Shown: positions 1 through 7,533, counted from the first letter of the stretch. The stretch: 38,792 bases of DNA from Bacillota bacterium (GCA_021797815.1 JAJZYZ010000023.1:1-38792), one strand, 5' to 3'. Made by a program: numbers and translations. Notes: generated by a model from the letters alone, not told the origin.

Positions 1-620
1 GGCTCTCCCACCATGCCCACCGTCCAGGCGGCCAGGTCGCGGACATCGATGAACTGGATGCGGCGGTCAGGCCGTCCGGGCGCCAGGATGTCGCCGCCGC
101 GGGCCACGCGGTAGGGCCAGTACGTGAAGCGGTCTGTCGGATCCCAGGGTCCGACGATAAGGCCGGGGCGGATAATGAGGGCGGCAGACCCATAGGCGTC
201 GCTCACGGCCTCTTCGCACAGCGCTTTCAGGGCGCCGTAGTCACGCGGGATGTCCTCCGAGCCCTCCTCGGACAGAGGCAGGAGGGGGCCCTCCTCATCT
301 ACGCCAATCACCGACAGGTCGCTGTACACCGAAATAGTAGAGATGAACGTGTAATGCTCGGTCATGCGCCGCAGGGCCGAAACGCCCTCGCGCACGATGC
401 GGGGCAGGTAGCCGGAGGTGTCAATCACCGCTTCGAACCGGCGGCCGGAGAGCCTCCCGAGATCGGTCGCCCGATCCCCATGCACCTGCTCCACGTCCGG
501 AAAAAGGCCCGGGTTGCTCTGGCCGCGATTGAAGAGGGTGACCTCGTGCCCAGCGCGAACCGCGGCCTCCACCAGATGCCGTCCGAGAAAAACTGTGCCA
601 CCCAGGACCAATATCCGCAT
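1..620 (-). CDS. NAD-dependent epimerase/dehydratase (extended SDR), 3'-truncated by window edge
   Basis: The 206 visible residues form an extended short-chain dehydrogenase/reductase N-terminal domain. The nucleotide-binding loop GGTVFLG is at residues 7-13, after the beta strand MRILVL. The conserved TFISTISVYSD strand is near residue 91, and the catalytic Tyr-x-x-x-Lys pair is Y128/K132 (DYGALK). Later text (RPGLIVGPWDPTDRF, then FIDVRDLAAW) matches the substrate-side part of the epimerase family. The ATG at 620 follows a GGAGGAT ribosome site at 631-625. The C-terminus lies beyond base 1. The substrate cannot be named; relatives act on nucleotide sugars or are of unknown function. It is on the same strand as uppP, 171 nt downstream, with an A+T-rich tract (742-753) between that could hold its promoter or the uppP terminator. 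Confidence 0.85.
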   Translation of the reverse strand, partial: MRILVLGGTVFLGRHLVEAAVRAGHEVTLFNRGQSNPGLFPDVEQVHGDRATDLGRLSGRRFEAVIDTSGYLPRIVREGVSALRRMTEHYTFISTISVYSDLSVIGVDEEGPLLPLSEEGSEDIPRDYGALKALCEEAVSDAYGSAALIIRPGLIVGPWDPTDRFTYWPYRVARGGDILAPGRPDRRIQFIDVRDLAAWTVGMVGE

Positions 621-791
621 CAGAATCCTCCCCATGCCGCGATTCGACCCTCCGTGCAGAACCCCTGCCGTAGCGCTCGGGGCAATTGAGGGTACGCTTC
701 GCCACCCGGGTCAGCGCCGCGATGGGGGAGCGTGACGTCGGCATAAAAATATAGTCTGGCCGCTCAACGGCTCCTGGCGCACCTCGTGCCG

Positions 792-1610
792 CTAGCGGAC
801 CAACACCAGTGCCAGGACCCCGATGACGAAGCTGATGGCGGCGAGTCCGGCAAGGCCTCCCCGCCGGAAATAGCGCAGGAGGAAATGGGTGGAGAGCCAG
901 GCCACTATCCCCGCGGTCAGGCCCCCTACGAGTGCTGGCGTCCTCATGCCAACCATGCTGTGGTGCATAAGATGGGGCAGTTCGAGGAGTGCCGCCGCCC
1001 CGATAATGGGCGTTGCCATCAAGAATGCGAGTCGGGCGGCGTCTTCCATGGAGAGCTTCTGGCCAAGGCCTCCCGCCATGCTGAGGCCATCCCGGGACAG
1101 GCCTGGGATAAGTGCGAACATCTGAAACAGTCCCACTTTCAGGGCCTGCCCGAGCGTCATATCGCGAAGCCGCCCCCCGTGCCGGTTTCGTCGCCGCCAG
1201 CGCTCGCCCACCCACAGAACGCCGGCATTTACCAGGAGGAAGAGGGCCGCGATCCGGGGCGCGACGAACAGCCCCTCCAACCGGTGCTTCAACAAGAGCC
1301 CCACGATGCCAGCGGGAATCGTCGCGACGATGATGACCCAAAAAAGCCATCCGTCGGAATTATGGCTCCCGCCAAGCCATCGGAGCCAGCCCCCCACGAG
1401 GCGGATCCAGGTCTTTCGAAAGTACAGGAGAAGCGCGAGCGCGGTCCCCACGTGCAAGGCCACCACGAACGGCAGGTAGCGGGCTCCTGTCTGACGGAAC
1501 GGAATATGAAGGACATGAGGCAGAACGACCAGGATGCCGAGGCTCGAGAAGGGGAACAACTCCGAGATGCCCTGGCTCAACCCGAGCCAGAACGCGAGTG
1601 CGATCGACAC
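792..1610 (-). CDS. uppP: Undecaprenyl-diphosphatase (UppP/BacA family), divergent active site
   Basis: This 272-aa, strongly hydrophobic protein has about eight membrane spans and belongs to the UppP family, which dephosphorylates undecaprenyl diphosphate to recycle the cell-wall lipid carrier. The (E/Q)xxxE motif is visible as QGISE at residues 13-17, followed by LFPFSS. The second motif, PGxSRxG, appears as PGLSRDG near residues 168-174. Two departures stand out: the usual SSxGH becomes SSLGI, so the conserved His is Ile, and PGTSRSG has Asp in place of the second Ser. I chose GTG at 1610 because GGGAGG lies six bases upstream; the GTG at 1616 abuts that site. It may be a genuine phosphatase or a paralogue with altered activity. 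It is transcribed divergently from surE. Confidence 0.85.
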   Translation of the reverse strand: MSIALAFWLGLSQGISELFPFSSLGILVVLPHVLHIPFRQTGARYLPFVVALHVGTALALLLYFRKTWIRLVGGWLRWLGGSHNSDGWLFWVIIVATIPAGIVGLLLKHRLEGLFVAPRIAALFLLVNAGVLWVGERWRRRNRHGGRLRDMTLGQALKVGLFQMFALIPGLSRDGLSMAGGLGQKLSMEDAARLAFLMATPIIGAAALLELPHLMHHSMVGMRTPALVGGLTAGIVAWLSTHFLLRYFRRGGLAGLAAISFVIGVLALVLVR

Positions 1611-1675
1611 CTGCACCCTCCCATGGCCTTATTGTGAGCCACGATCCGTGTTCCAGGCAAAGCCGTACCCAGATC

Positions 1676-1703
1676 TTCGCGAAGTCTTCACCATCTCTTC
1701 ACC
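1676..1703 (+). promoter_or_regulatory. Three 11-nt-spaced TTCACC-like direct repeats between uppP and surE
   Basis: TTCGCG at 1676-1681, TTCACC at 1687-1692 and TTCACC at 1698-1703 recur with an exact 11-nt period. Phased hexamers of this kind resemble PhoP/PhoB-type Pho boxes. The flanking genes encode two phosphate-releasing enzymes, which makes phosphate control conceivable. This is inference; the first repeat is degenerate. Confidence 0.25.
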
Positions 1704-1816
1704 CGGCGATCCCGCGACCTTAACGATGCAGGCATAGCATCGGTCGCAGAAGATTCAGGATGAGAGCAAAAATTGAGGACTCCGGGATGGCCCGGGAAGG
1801 CAGGAGGAATAGAATC

Positions 1817-2557
1817 GTGAGAATTCTGGTGACAAACGACGACGGCATCCGCGCGCCCGGCCTGCTTGCGCTGTGTGACGTGCTCCTCAGTCTAGGACAC
1901 AAGGTGAGTGTCATTGCCCCGTCCCGTGATCAGTCAGGCCGCTCGCAGGCGGTCTCCATCCAAACGCCCGTGCGCGCGCATCGGGACTTTGTCCTCCCCG
2001 GGCTGGACGAAGCCTTCGCCGTAGAAGGCACGCCCGCCGACTGCGTCCGCATCCATGCCGGACTCTTGGACGAGCTGCCGGAGCTCGTCATGTCGGGCAT
2101 CAATCACGGAGCCAATCTCGGGGCAGACGTGTTTCGCTCCGGGACCGTCGGCGCCGCCCGCGAGGCGGTACTGGCCGGACTGCCGGCCGTGGCCCTTTCC
2201 GCTCTTTCCGAAGTGCCATCCCCGGGCGTTCTGCGCTGTCATGTCCCTGAAGCGGCGTACCTGGCCATCGCGTCGCCCGGCTTTATCATCAACGTCAACT
2301 TTCCGGTCCTGCCTAACCTCATTCGGGTCATCGCGCCGCTGTCGACCAATGGCTATCGGGACGACGTCGCCGCCCATGAAGTTGAAGACGGCGTATACGA
2401 CGTGAGCATGCACCGGACGCTGGCTCCGGAAGACGCCGAGATCACCGATCTGCGGGCCGCCTTCATGGGCTACGTGTCTGTTAGCCGACTGCCGGTGCGC
2501 GATCCGGCCGTGGCGCCGTCGCTGGCCGTCTCCAGTGCGGTCGGGAGGCGCGGCTAG
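1817..2557 (+). CDS. surE: 5'/3'-nucleotidase SurE
   Basis: This 246-aa protein is a clear SurE, a metal-dependent cytoplasmic phosphatase that removes phosphate from nucleoside monophosphates (and often polyphosphate). It opens with VRILVTNDDGI, giving metal ligands D8 and D9. It continues with PSRDQSG (S40) and SGINHGANLG near residue 95, the other metal and active-site loops of the family, and the RSGTVGAAREA signature. Length is typical. I start at GTG 1817, which directly begins the family N-terminus and sits seven bases after AGGAGGA (1802-1808). The upstream ATG at 1760 would add 19 unrelated residues. Its stop overlaps the stop of the convergent mntP-like gene (bases 2554-2557, CTAG). 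Confidence 0.95.
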   Translation: MRILVTNDDGIRAPGLLALCDVLLSLGHKVSVIAPSRDQSGRSQAVSIQTPVRAHRDFVLPGLDEAFAVEGTPADCVRIHAGLLDELPELVMSGINHGANLGADVFRSGTVGAAREAVLAGLPAVALSALSEVPSPGVLRCHVPEAAYLAIASPGFIINVNFPVLPNLIRVIAPLSTNGYRDDVAAHEVEDGVYDVSMHRTLAPEDAEITDLRAAFMGYVSVSRLPVRDPAVAPSLAVSSAVGRRG

Positions 2558-3162
2558 ATCCCGACGCCGCCGAGGATAATCACAACGGCGGCCGCCAGAA
2601 GGAGCGCCAGGCCGCCGGCCAGCTCTCCGTAGCGGCCGGCCAGTCGTCTGAGGCGTTGTCCGGCTGCGAGACCCAATAGGGTAAACAAGATTGCCTGAAC
2701 CACAAGGGCGGGCACCAGGATCCGGAGATCCAGCCGGGCCGCACCGGCGGCCAGGCCCGCGCCAAGCTCGTCGAGACTCACCGCAAGCCCGGCGCCGAGG
2801 AGCGCCCCGCGTGACCGGGCCTGTGAAAGCGCCTGCACCGCCTTCCCTTCTGCCTCTTCTTCCGACTCTGGCTGACCGTCATCCTGCCGGTAGTTCGTCC
2901 GAAGCTCCCGGACGCCGTCGGCGATCTCCCGCACGGCCAGGACAATGAGCAGCGCCGCCGGCAGGTAGACGACATCCGCCACAAAGTGGGAGAGCTCAGT
3001 GCCCAAGAAGGCGCCGAGAATCGGCATCCCGCCTTCAAAGGCCGCGAGCGTCAACGCAAGCCGCCAGCGCCTCGCATGATCTCCGGTCCCCAGCCCCACC
3101 GCGACTACCAGCGTGTCGATGCCGAAGGCGGGCACGACCAGAAGAACCGCCGCCTGAGCCAT
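2554..3162 (-). CDS. MntP-like manganese efflux pump family membrane protein
   Basis: A 202-aa protein with six hydrophobic helices in two pseudo-repeats, matching the MntP (YebN) exporter family. Helix 1 carries FGIDTLVVAVGLG, helix 2 FEGGMPILGAFLG, and the second half repeats the Asp-containing motif as AVSLDELGAGLAAG. These intramembrane Asp and Gly residues are where MntP proteins bind and pass Mn2+. A charged acidic cytoplasmic loop (DDGQPESEEEAEGK) joins the halves. I chose ATG 3162 because GGGGGG lies about six bases upstream; an in-frame ATG at 3180 would add MTRGAS. I looked for a yybP-ykoY manganese riboswitch upstream and did not find one. Metal specificity is inferred from family only; sequence identity to characterised MntP looks modest. 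Confidence 0.7.
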   Translation of the reverse strand: MAQAAVLLVVPAFGIDTLVVAVGLGTGDHARRWRLALTLAAFEGGMPILGAFLGTELSHFVADVVYLPAALLIVLAVREIADGVRELRTNYRQDDGQPESEEEAEGKAVQALSQARSRGALLGAGLAVSLDELGAGLAAGAARLDLRILVPALVVQAILFTLLGLAAGQRLRRLAGRYGELAGGLALLLAAAVVIILGGVGI

Positions 3163-3495
3163 AGATGCCCCCCGAGTCATGGCTGTGCGCGCGTGCGTGC
3201 GTGCACGGATAGCTTCTGGAATGGGTGCCCTCAATTCCTGGTTCCCCGTCTCTGACGGGGCATGCGTCGGCCCCGGTGCGGGCCGAGACCCGCTCCCGAT
3301 AAGGTCGTAGCACATTGCGGGGAACGATCGCCACGGGGCGGCATCGGTGTGCCTCGGACACGATCCGAACGCCGGGATCGGGCATGGCCGCTCCGCCGGG
3401 CGAGCCCTCGGGGTCAATGGTGTTTCACAATTTGACCGAGGGCAGGGGCTTTGGGACCCGACCGCGAATGCGGCGGATGACAGGAGGCGAAGGTC
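3163..3495. other. 333-nt divergent intergenic region (mntP-like / GH15)
   Basis: No gene is visible. It holds an alternating purine-pyrimidine run (TGTGCGCGCGTGCGTGCGTG, 3184-3203), a perfect 7-bp hairpin CCCCGTC-TCT-GACGGGG (3244-3260) lacking a T-run, and an inverted repeat GGTCAA (3412-3417) / TTGACC (3432-3437) about 60 nt before the GH15 start. The last is a plausible operator; no consensus promoter is obvious for either gene. Confidence 0.5.
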
Positions 3496-5856
3496 ATGGC
3501 GAGTGAGGCATTTGGGTCGCCGGGCGTGCCGGGCCGCTGGACGTCTGCCCAGAAGAGCGGCGTCGGGGCGGCATTCGAAGGAAGTCCGATCTGGTTCACG
3601 CTGTCGCATGGCATTGTGAACGAGGTGTACTGGCCGCGGATGGACCAGGCGGCGATCCGAGACCTTGGCTTTATCGTCACCGGGCCCGACGGGTACTTTG
3701 TCGAGGAAAAGCGGCAGGCCGCTTCCGTCACCACGCTGGCGGATCCTGGGGTTCCCTGCTACCGCATCATAAGCACCGCCCCAGGCGGAGAGTGGGAGAT
3801 TGAAAAAGAGGTCCTAAGTGATCCCCTCCGGCCGGTAGTGCTCCAACGGGTGTCGCTGCGGGTCAAGCAGGGCAACCCGGAAGACTTTCACCTTTATGCG
3901 ATTCTAGCGTCGCACCTGGACAATCACGGGGCCGGCAACTCCGCCTGGCGGGAGAATTTCAAGGGAGCGCCGGCGCTCTTTGCCGCACGCGACTCGTATG
4001 CGCTGGCCCTCATGGCGGACCCCGACATGCGCGACGGATCGGTCGGCTTTGTAGGCTACTCGGACGGCTGGCAGGACCTCCGCCAGCATGGCAGCCTCCA
4101 ATGGCACTTCGATCGGGCCGACAACGGCAACGTGGCGTTGACCGCCGAGCTTGACGTGGGAAACGGGCCCGTCACGCTGGCGCTGGGGGCCGGAAGGACG
4201 GCGGCCGAGGCCGCCGTCCAGGCGCGGGGTGCGCTTGCCGCCGGATTCGACCACGCGCGAGGCAGTTACGTGGCCCCCTGGAAGCGGTGGCAGAAGAGTC
4301 TCCGCTCCGCCCCCGGCCGATCCCTGTATCCCGTCAGCGCTATGGTTGTGCGGGTCCACCAGTCGGAGCTGGTACCGGGCGGCATCCTGGCCAGCCTTTC
4401 CGTTCCGTGGGGCTCCAGCAAGGGCGACGGAGATCTCGGCGGCTACCATCTGGTGTGGTCTCGCGACATGGTGGAGGCCGCAAGCGGCCTTCTTTCCACG
4501 GGCGACGAGACCGGGGTGCAGCGGGCGCTCGAATATCTGCGGGCCGTACAGGAATCTGACGGGCACTGGCATCAGAACATGTGGCTCGACGGCACCCCCT
4601 ACTGGTCGGGCATTCAGATGGACGAGACGGCGCTTCCAATCCTGCTGTTCGAGCTGGCACGTCGCGAGGGGGCGCTCGGGCCCGAGGCCCTGCACGACTT
4701 CTGGCCGATGATCCGGCGGGCAGTGGAGTATGTGGTCCAAAACGGCCCCGTAACCCAGCAGGATCGCTGGGAAGAGGACGGCGGCTATACGCCGTTTACC
4801 CTCGCCGCTGAAATTGCCGCCCTGCTTGCCGCCGCCGAGCTGGCCGAGCTCGTGGGCGAACCCGCCCTGGCGCCTTATCTGCGCGAGACGGCCGATGCCT
4901 GGAACGCCCAGATCGACCATTGGCTCTATGTGGAGAACACCGAGACGGCGCGGCTCGTCGGCGTCGACGGCTACTATGTCCGCATTACGCCCGCCGACTA
5001 CGACGACGGCGGGAGCCTCGTCGCCATCAAGAACCGTCTGGGGCCGTCCTCCATCCGGGCCGCGTCGGCCGTTATCAGCACGGATGCACTGGCGTTTGTC
5101 CGGTTTGGCCTGCGGGCGGCGGACGACCCCCGCATCGTGAACACCGTGAAGGTCATCGACGCTCTCCTGCGCACCGAGACCCCATCGGGTCCCTCGTGGC
5201 ACCGGTACAACGAAGATGGCTACGGTGAGCACGAAGACGGGAGTCCCTTTGACGGTACGGGAGTCGGGCGCCTGTGGCCGCTCTTGACGGGCGAGCGCGC
5301 TCACTACGCTCTGGCTGCCGGCGACCTGACCGAGGCCGACCGTCTCTTAAAAGTGCTGGAGAGCTTTGCCGGGGAAGGCGGCCTCTTGCCGGAGCAGATC
5401 TGGGACACCGAGGACATCCCCGAGCGAGAACTGTACTTCGGCCGTCCATCAGGCTCGGCCATGCCCCTCGTCTGGGCCCACGCCGAGTACCTGAAACTCG
5501 TGCGTTCGCGGGCCGAGGAGCGGGTGTTTGACATGCCGCCGCAGACGGTGGCCCGCTATCTACATCAGACCCCGCCCGCGGCGGTGTGTGCCTGGCGCTT
5601 CAATCATAAGATCCGGCAGATAGAGCCCGGCTCGCGCCTCCGAGTCGAAACGCTCGCGCCTGCCCGGGTGCATTGCAGCATCGACGGCTGGGCCACCACC
5701 ATGGAGCTGGAGACAACAGACACCGGCCTGGGTATACAATACGCAGACGTGCCGACCGCCGGCCTTGCGGCCGGCGATCGCGTGCTGTTTACGTTTTTCT
5801 GGCCGTCGACCTCCAACTGGGAGGGCACCGACTTTGAAGTGATGGTGACCGGCTAG
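3496..5856 (+). CDS. Glucan 1,4-alpha-glucosidase (GH15 glucoamylase/glucodextranase type)
   Basis: This 786-aa enzyme should release glucose from the non-reducing ends of alpha-glucans. Residues 1 to about 270 form the beta-rich glucodextranase-type N domain (GSPIWFTLSHGIVNEVYWPRMD near residue 30). About 280-690 is the (alpha/alpha)6 GH15 barrel with GGYHLVWSRDMVEAA and DGHWHQNMWLDG. The catalytic acid is probably E426 in DRWEEDGG and the catalytic base E633 in LLPEQIWD; their spacing fits the family. About 690-786 is a beta-rich C-terminal domain. No signal peptide is present, so it probably acts inside the cell on glycogen or imported maltodextrins. GGAGG precedes ATG 3496. Its stop codon overlaps the stop of the convergent disulfide oxidoreductase gene. 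Confidence 0.93.
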   Translation: MASEAFGSPGVPGRWTSAQKSGVGAAFEGSPIWFTLSHGIVNEVYWPRMDQAAIRDLGFIVTGPDGYFVEEKRQAASVTTLADPGVPCYRIISTAPGGEWEIEKEVLSDPLRPVVLQRVSLRVKQGNPEDFHLYAILASHLDNHGAGNSAWRENFKGAPALFAARDSYALALMADPDMRDGSVGFVGYSDGWQDLRQHGSLQWHFDRADNGNVALTAELDVGNGPVTLALGAGRTAAEAAVQARGALAAGFDHARGSYVAPWKRWQKSLRSAPGRSLYPVSAMVVRVHQSELVPGGILASLSVPWGSSKGDGDLGGYHLVWSRDMVEAASGLLSTGDETGVQRALEYLRAVQESDGHWHQNMWLDGTPYWSGIQMDETALPILLFELARREGALGPEALHDFWPMIRRAVEYVVQNGPVTQQDRWEEDGGYTPFTLAAEIAALLAAAELAELVGEPALAPYLRETADAWNAQIDHWLYVENTETARLVGVDGYYVRITPADYDDGGSLVAIKNRLGPSSIRAASAVISTDALAFVRFGLRAADDPRIVNTVKVIDALLRTETPSGPSWHRYNEDGYGEHEDGSPFDGTGVGRLWPLLTGERAHYALAAGDLTEADRLLKVLESFAGEGGLLPEQIWDTEDIPERELYFGRPSGSAMPLVWAHAEYLKLVRSRAEERVFDMPPQTVARYLHQTPPAAVCAWRFNHKIRQIEPGSRLRVETLAPARVHCSIDGWATTMELETTDTGLGIQYADVPTAGLAAGDRVLFTFFWPSTSNWEGTDFEVMVTG

Positions 5857-6503
5857 CCGCCGAGCGCCTGCCGCACCGTACGCATGAGCTGCGCCTCGGG
5901 CACGGCTCCGGTGACCTGTGCCTTGCCGTTCACCACCGTCATCGGGACACCCGACACGCGGTAGCGATTGGAAAGCCGGTCAAAGCTTCCGGCGTCCACC
6001 ATGTCCGCGACCACATGCGTCGGGTTCAACCGCGCGATGTCATGTGCCAGGCTAACTGCCTGGGGGCAATACGGTCAGGTAGGCGTCACAAACACCTGGA
6101 GATGCAGTGGCTTTTCCAGATTCTCAATAAAGTGCACGGTCTCCGGACTCAGTTCGGGGGCCACCCGGCTGGAGATGCCCACCACGTCCTGCAGAAACGT
6201 GCCGAACTCGCGGCCGCCCGGGAATCCGAGATAGCGCACGCCGGTCGGCTGCCCGTTGGTCGTGAAAACGCTGACGGAACTGGTCATTTCGTCATCAAGA
6301 TCGGGGGCCACAAGCGGGGCCGCTCCCTCCTGACGCTTGACGGATACCTTCGGGTTCACATCCGACAGGTCGTGAAGGAGTTCATTCATCGCGTCTGACG
6401 CGGCGTCGCCCGCCTTCGGATAAAACAGGACCTCCACCGGGTCCACCATCTGGTCGAGAAGGGCCGCCACTTCCTTTTTTAGCGACTCATCCAGCATCGG
6501 CAT
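5853..6503 (-). CDS. Protein disulfide oxidoreductase (PDO, double thioredoxin fold); putative selenoprotein with in-frame UGA at the first active-site Cys
   Basis: Read through one TGA, this frame encodes 216 aa matching the PDO/glutaredoxin-like family (two thioredoxin folds, about 220 aa). The first 142 codons end in LHLQVFVTPT. Then comes TGA (6077-6075, codon 143), then PYCPQAVSLAHDIARL and the cis-Pro loop SGVPMTVVNG, ending at TAG 5853. PDOs have TPTCPYCP here, so the TGA replaces exactly the first Cys of CxxC, giving UPYC. A hairpin follows at once (separate entry). TGA acts as a stop in neighbouring genes, so genetic-code reassignment is unlikely. The N-terminal fold has lost its CxxC (FYPKAGDAAS). 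AGGAGG lies six bases before ATG 6503. Alternatives are a point mutation or a sequencing error making a pseudogene. The frame is otherwise intact for 73 codons. Confidence 0.75.
6041..6071 (-). promoter_or_regulatory. Candidate bacterial SECIS hairpin just downstream of UGA
   Basis: On the minus-strand transcript, CCAGGC (6063-6058) pairs perfectly with GCCTGG (6052-6047) around the five-base loop AGTTA. After a CCC bulge the stem extends by TG/CA, then by TAT/ATG with one G-U pair. The loop begins 17 nt after the UGA and has G at its second position followed by U. This agrees with what is known of bacterial SECIS elements: a stem-loop inside the coding region, with the apical loop roughly 16-37 nt from UGA and a G early in the loop. 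The hairpin is seen directly; its function is inferred. Confidence 0.55.
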
Positions 6504-6570
6504 GGGCCACCTCCTCAGTGTCCTTATGATACACCGCCGGGTGGCGGCGCCGGACGACTCCAGATCTGAA

Positions 6571-6590
6571 AGTATACCCCAACGGGTACT
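6571..6590. promoter_or_regulatory. Interrupted inverted repeat in the PDO/diiron divergent promoter region
   Basis: AGTA-TA-CCC and GGG-TACT flank a short centre, forming a dyad between the divergent PDO-like and diiron genes. It could be an operator serving both promoters. Evidence is limited to the symmetry. Confidence 0.2.
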
Positions 6591-6673
6591 TCTGCCATAC
6601 AGGGTCGGCGTATGCGCCGTTCGGCCCATCGCAAGTGGGCCATTCGGCCATATCGAGTATGCGTCGATGGTCC

Positions 6674-6679
6674 TAGCGT
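6674..6679 (+). promoter_or_regulatory. TAGCGT element (candidate -10) upstream of the diiron protein gene
   Basis: The context CCTAGCGTGGATG matches elements before the USP, HpnE-like and hydroxyproline epimerase genes. It lies 56 nt before the start. No convincing -35 hexamer is seen. Confidence 0.3.
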
Positions 6680-6735
6680 GGATGTGTCCGAATGATGCGC
6701 TGGTGTCCCCAGTCTGCCACGTCCCCAGGGAGGTC

Positions 6736-7533
6736 ATGACAGCCGTGCTAAAGGTTCATCCAGAACTCAGCGATGACCGGCTCCTAAAACTGTTCGAGTC
6801 CGGAGTGGAGAGGCAGTGGAGTGGCGAGCTCCTGCAGTGGACAGAACCGGAAACATGGGATCGGGTGTCCTTGCAGGCGCTCGGCGCTCTTTTGACACCG
6901 GTGTACCTCGGCGAACAGACCGCCATGCTGGGGGTCTCGATGGTTCTGCCCAAGCTGGCGCTGGCCCATGATACCGAGGCCACTTTGTACCTTTCCACCA
7001 TGGGGCTTGACGAGGCGCGTCACTTCCGGAACCTCTCTCATCTCTACCAGGCGCTCGACATGAAACCCTGGGCAACTCGCCAGGTGCCCGAGATGTGGCG
7101 CTATCACACCCGGCTTATGAAAAGCGGCGACCCCATCGACTGGCTGTGGGGCATCCTCATCAGCGACCTCTTTGCGCGACTGTTCTACGGCCGGCTCCGT
7201 GACCAGTACCCGGATCGCATCGTCGGCCGTCTCGCGCGGCGCACGCTCGTGGATGAAGCGCGGCACCAGGCGTTCGCCGATCTTTACCTGTCGCCGCGTC
7301 TTCGCCATATCTCACAAGAGCGCCGGGATGCGCTCCTCAACCTCCGCGACGACCTCTTTCGCACCATGGATCAGCTGACCGTGCGCCTTGCCGGTCCGCT
7401 CGACGATCTGGGCTGGTCGGGCCAGGCGTTCTTGGAAGAGTTGTGGGACGACACCGAACACTGGGCGGAGCGTCTCGGCCTGGTTGTTCCGTCGAAGCCG
7501 CCGGTGCCGGTGCCAGCCGCCGTTACGGATTAG
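6736..7533 (+). CDS. Ferritin-like diiron protein (two DEARH motifs)
   Basis: A 265-aa helical protein with the four-helix-bundle diiron pattern: E60 (YLGEQ), E93 and H96 in DEARH (92-96), D144 (ISDLFARLF) and E174/H177 in a second DEARH (173-177). Spacings of 33 and 30 residues within the two halves fit ribonucleotide-reductase-R2/oxygenase-like ferritin superfamily members. One usual Glu ligand appears to be Asp. Such proteins activate oxygen with a di-iron or Mn/Fe centre; the substrate is unknown. ATG 6736 lies only two bases from AGGGAGG, so GTG 6745 is a possible alternative start. The gene is divergent from the putative selenoprotein PDO, which could suggest a redox partnership, but that is only inference. 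The 3' end overlaps the convergent histidine kinase gene by 11 nt. Confidence 0.75.
   Translation: MTAVLKVHPELSDDRLLKLFESGVERQWSGELLQWTEPETWDRVSLQALGALLTPVYLGEQTAMLGVSMVLPKLALAHDTEATLYLSTMGLDEARHFRNLSHLYQALDMKPWATRQVPEMWRYHTRLMKSGDPIDWLWGILISDLFARLFYGRLRDQYPDRIVGRLARRTLVDEARHQAFADLYLSPRLRHISQERRDALLNLRDDLFRTMDQLTVRLAGPLDDLGWSGQAFLEELWDDTEHWAERLGLVVPSKPPVPVPAAVTD

Noticed and set aside
3163-3420. Possible yybP-ykoY manganese riboswitch upstream of the mntP-like gene
   Set aside because: The minus-strand leader lacks the conserved loop sequences of that riboswitch; only a generic 7-bp hairpin is present.
5853-6503. Reading the TGA as reassigned (Trp or Gly code) or as a simple pseudogene
   Set aside because: TGA ends several intact genes here (for example at 20520-20522 and 21769-21771). 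The single TGA falls exactly on the Cys codon with the rest of the frame intact, so Sec is the better explanation, although a sequencing error cannot be excluded.
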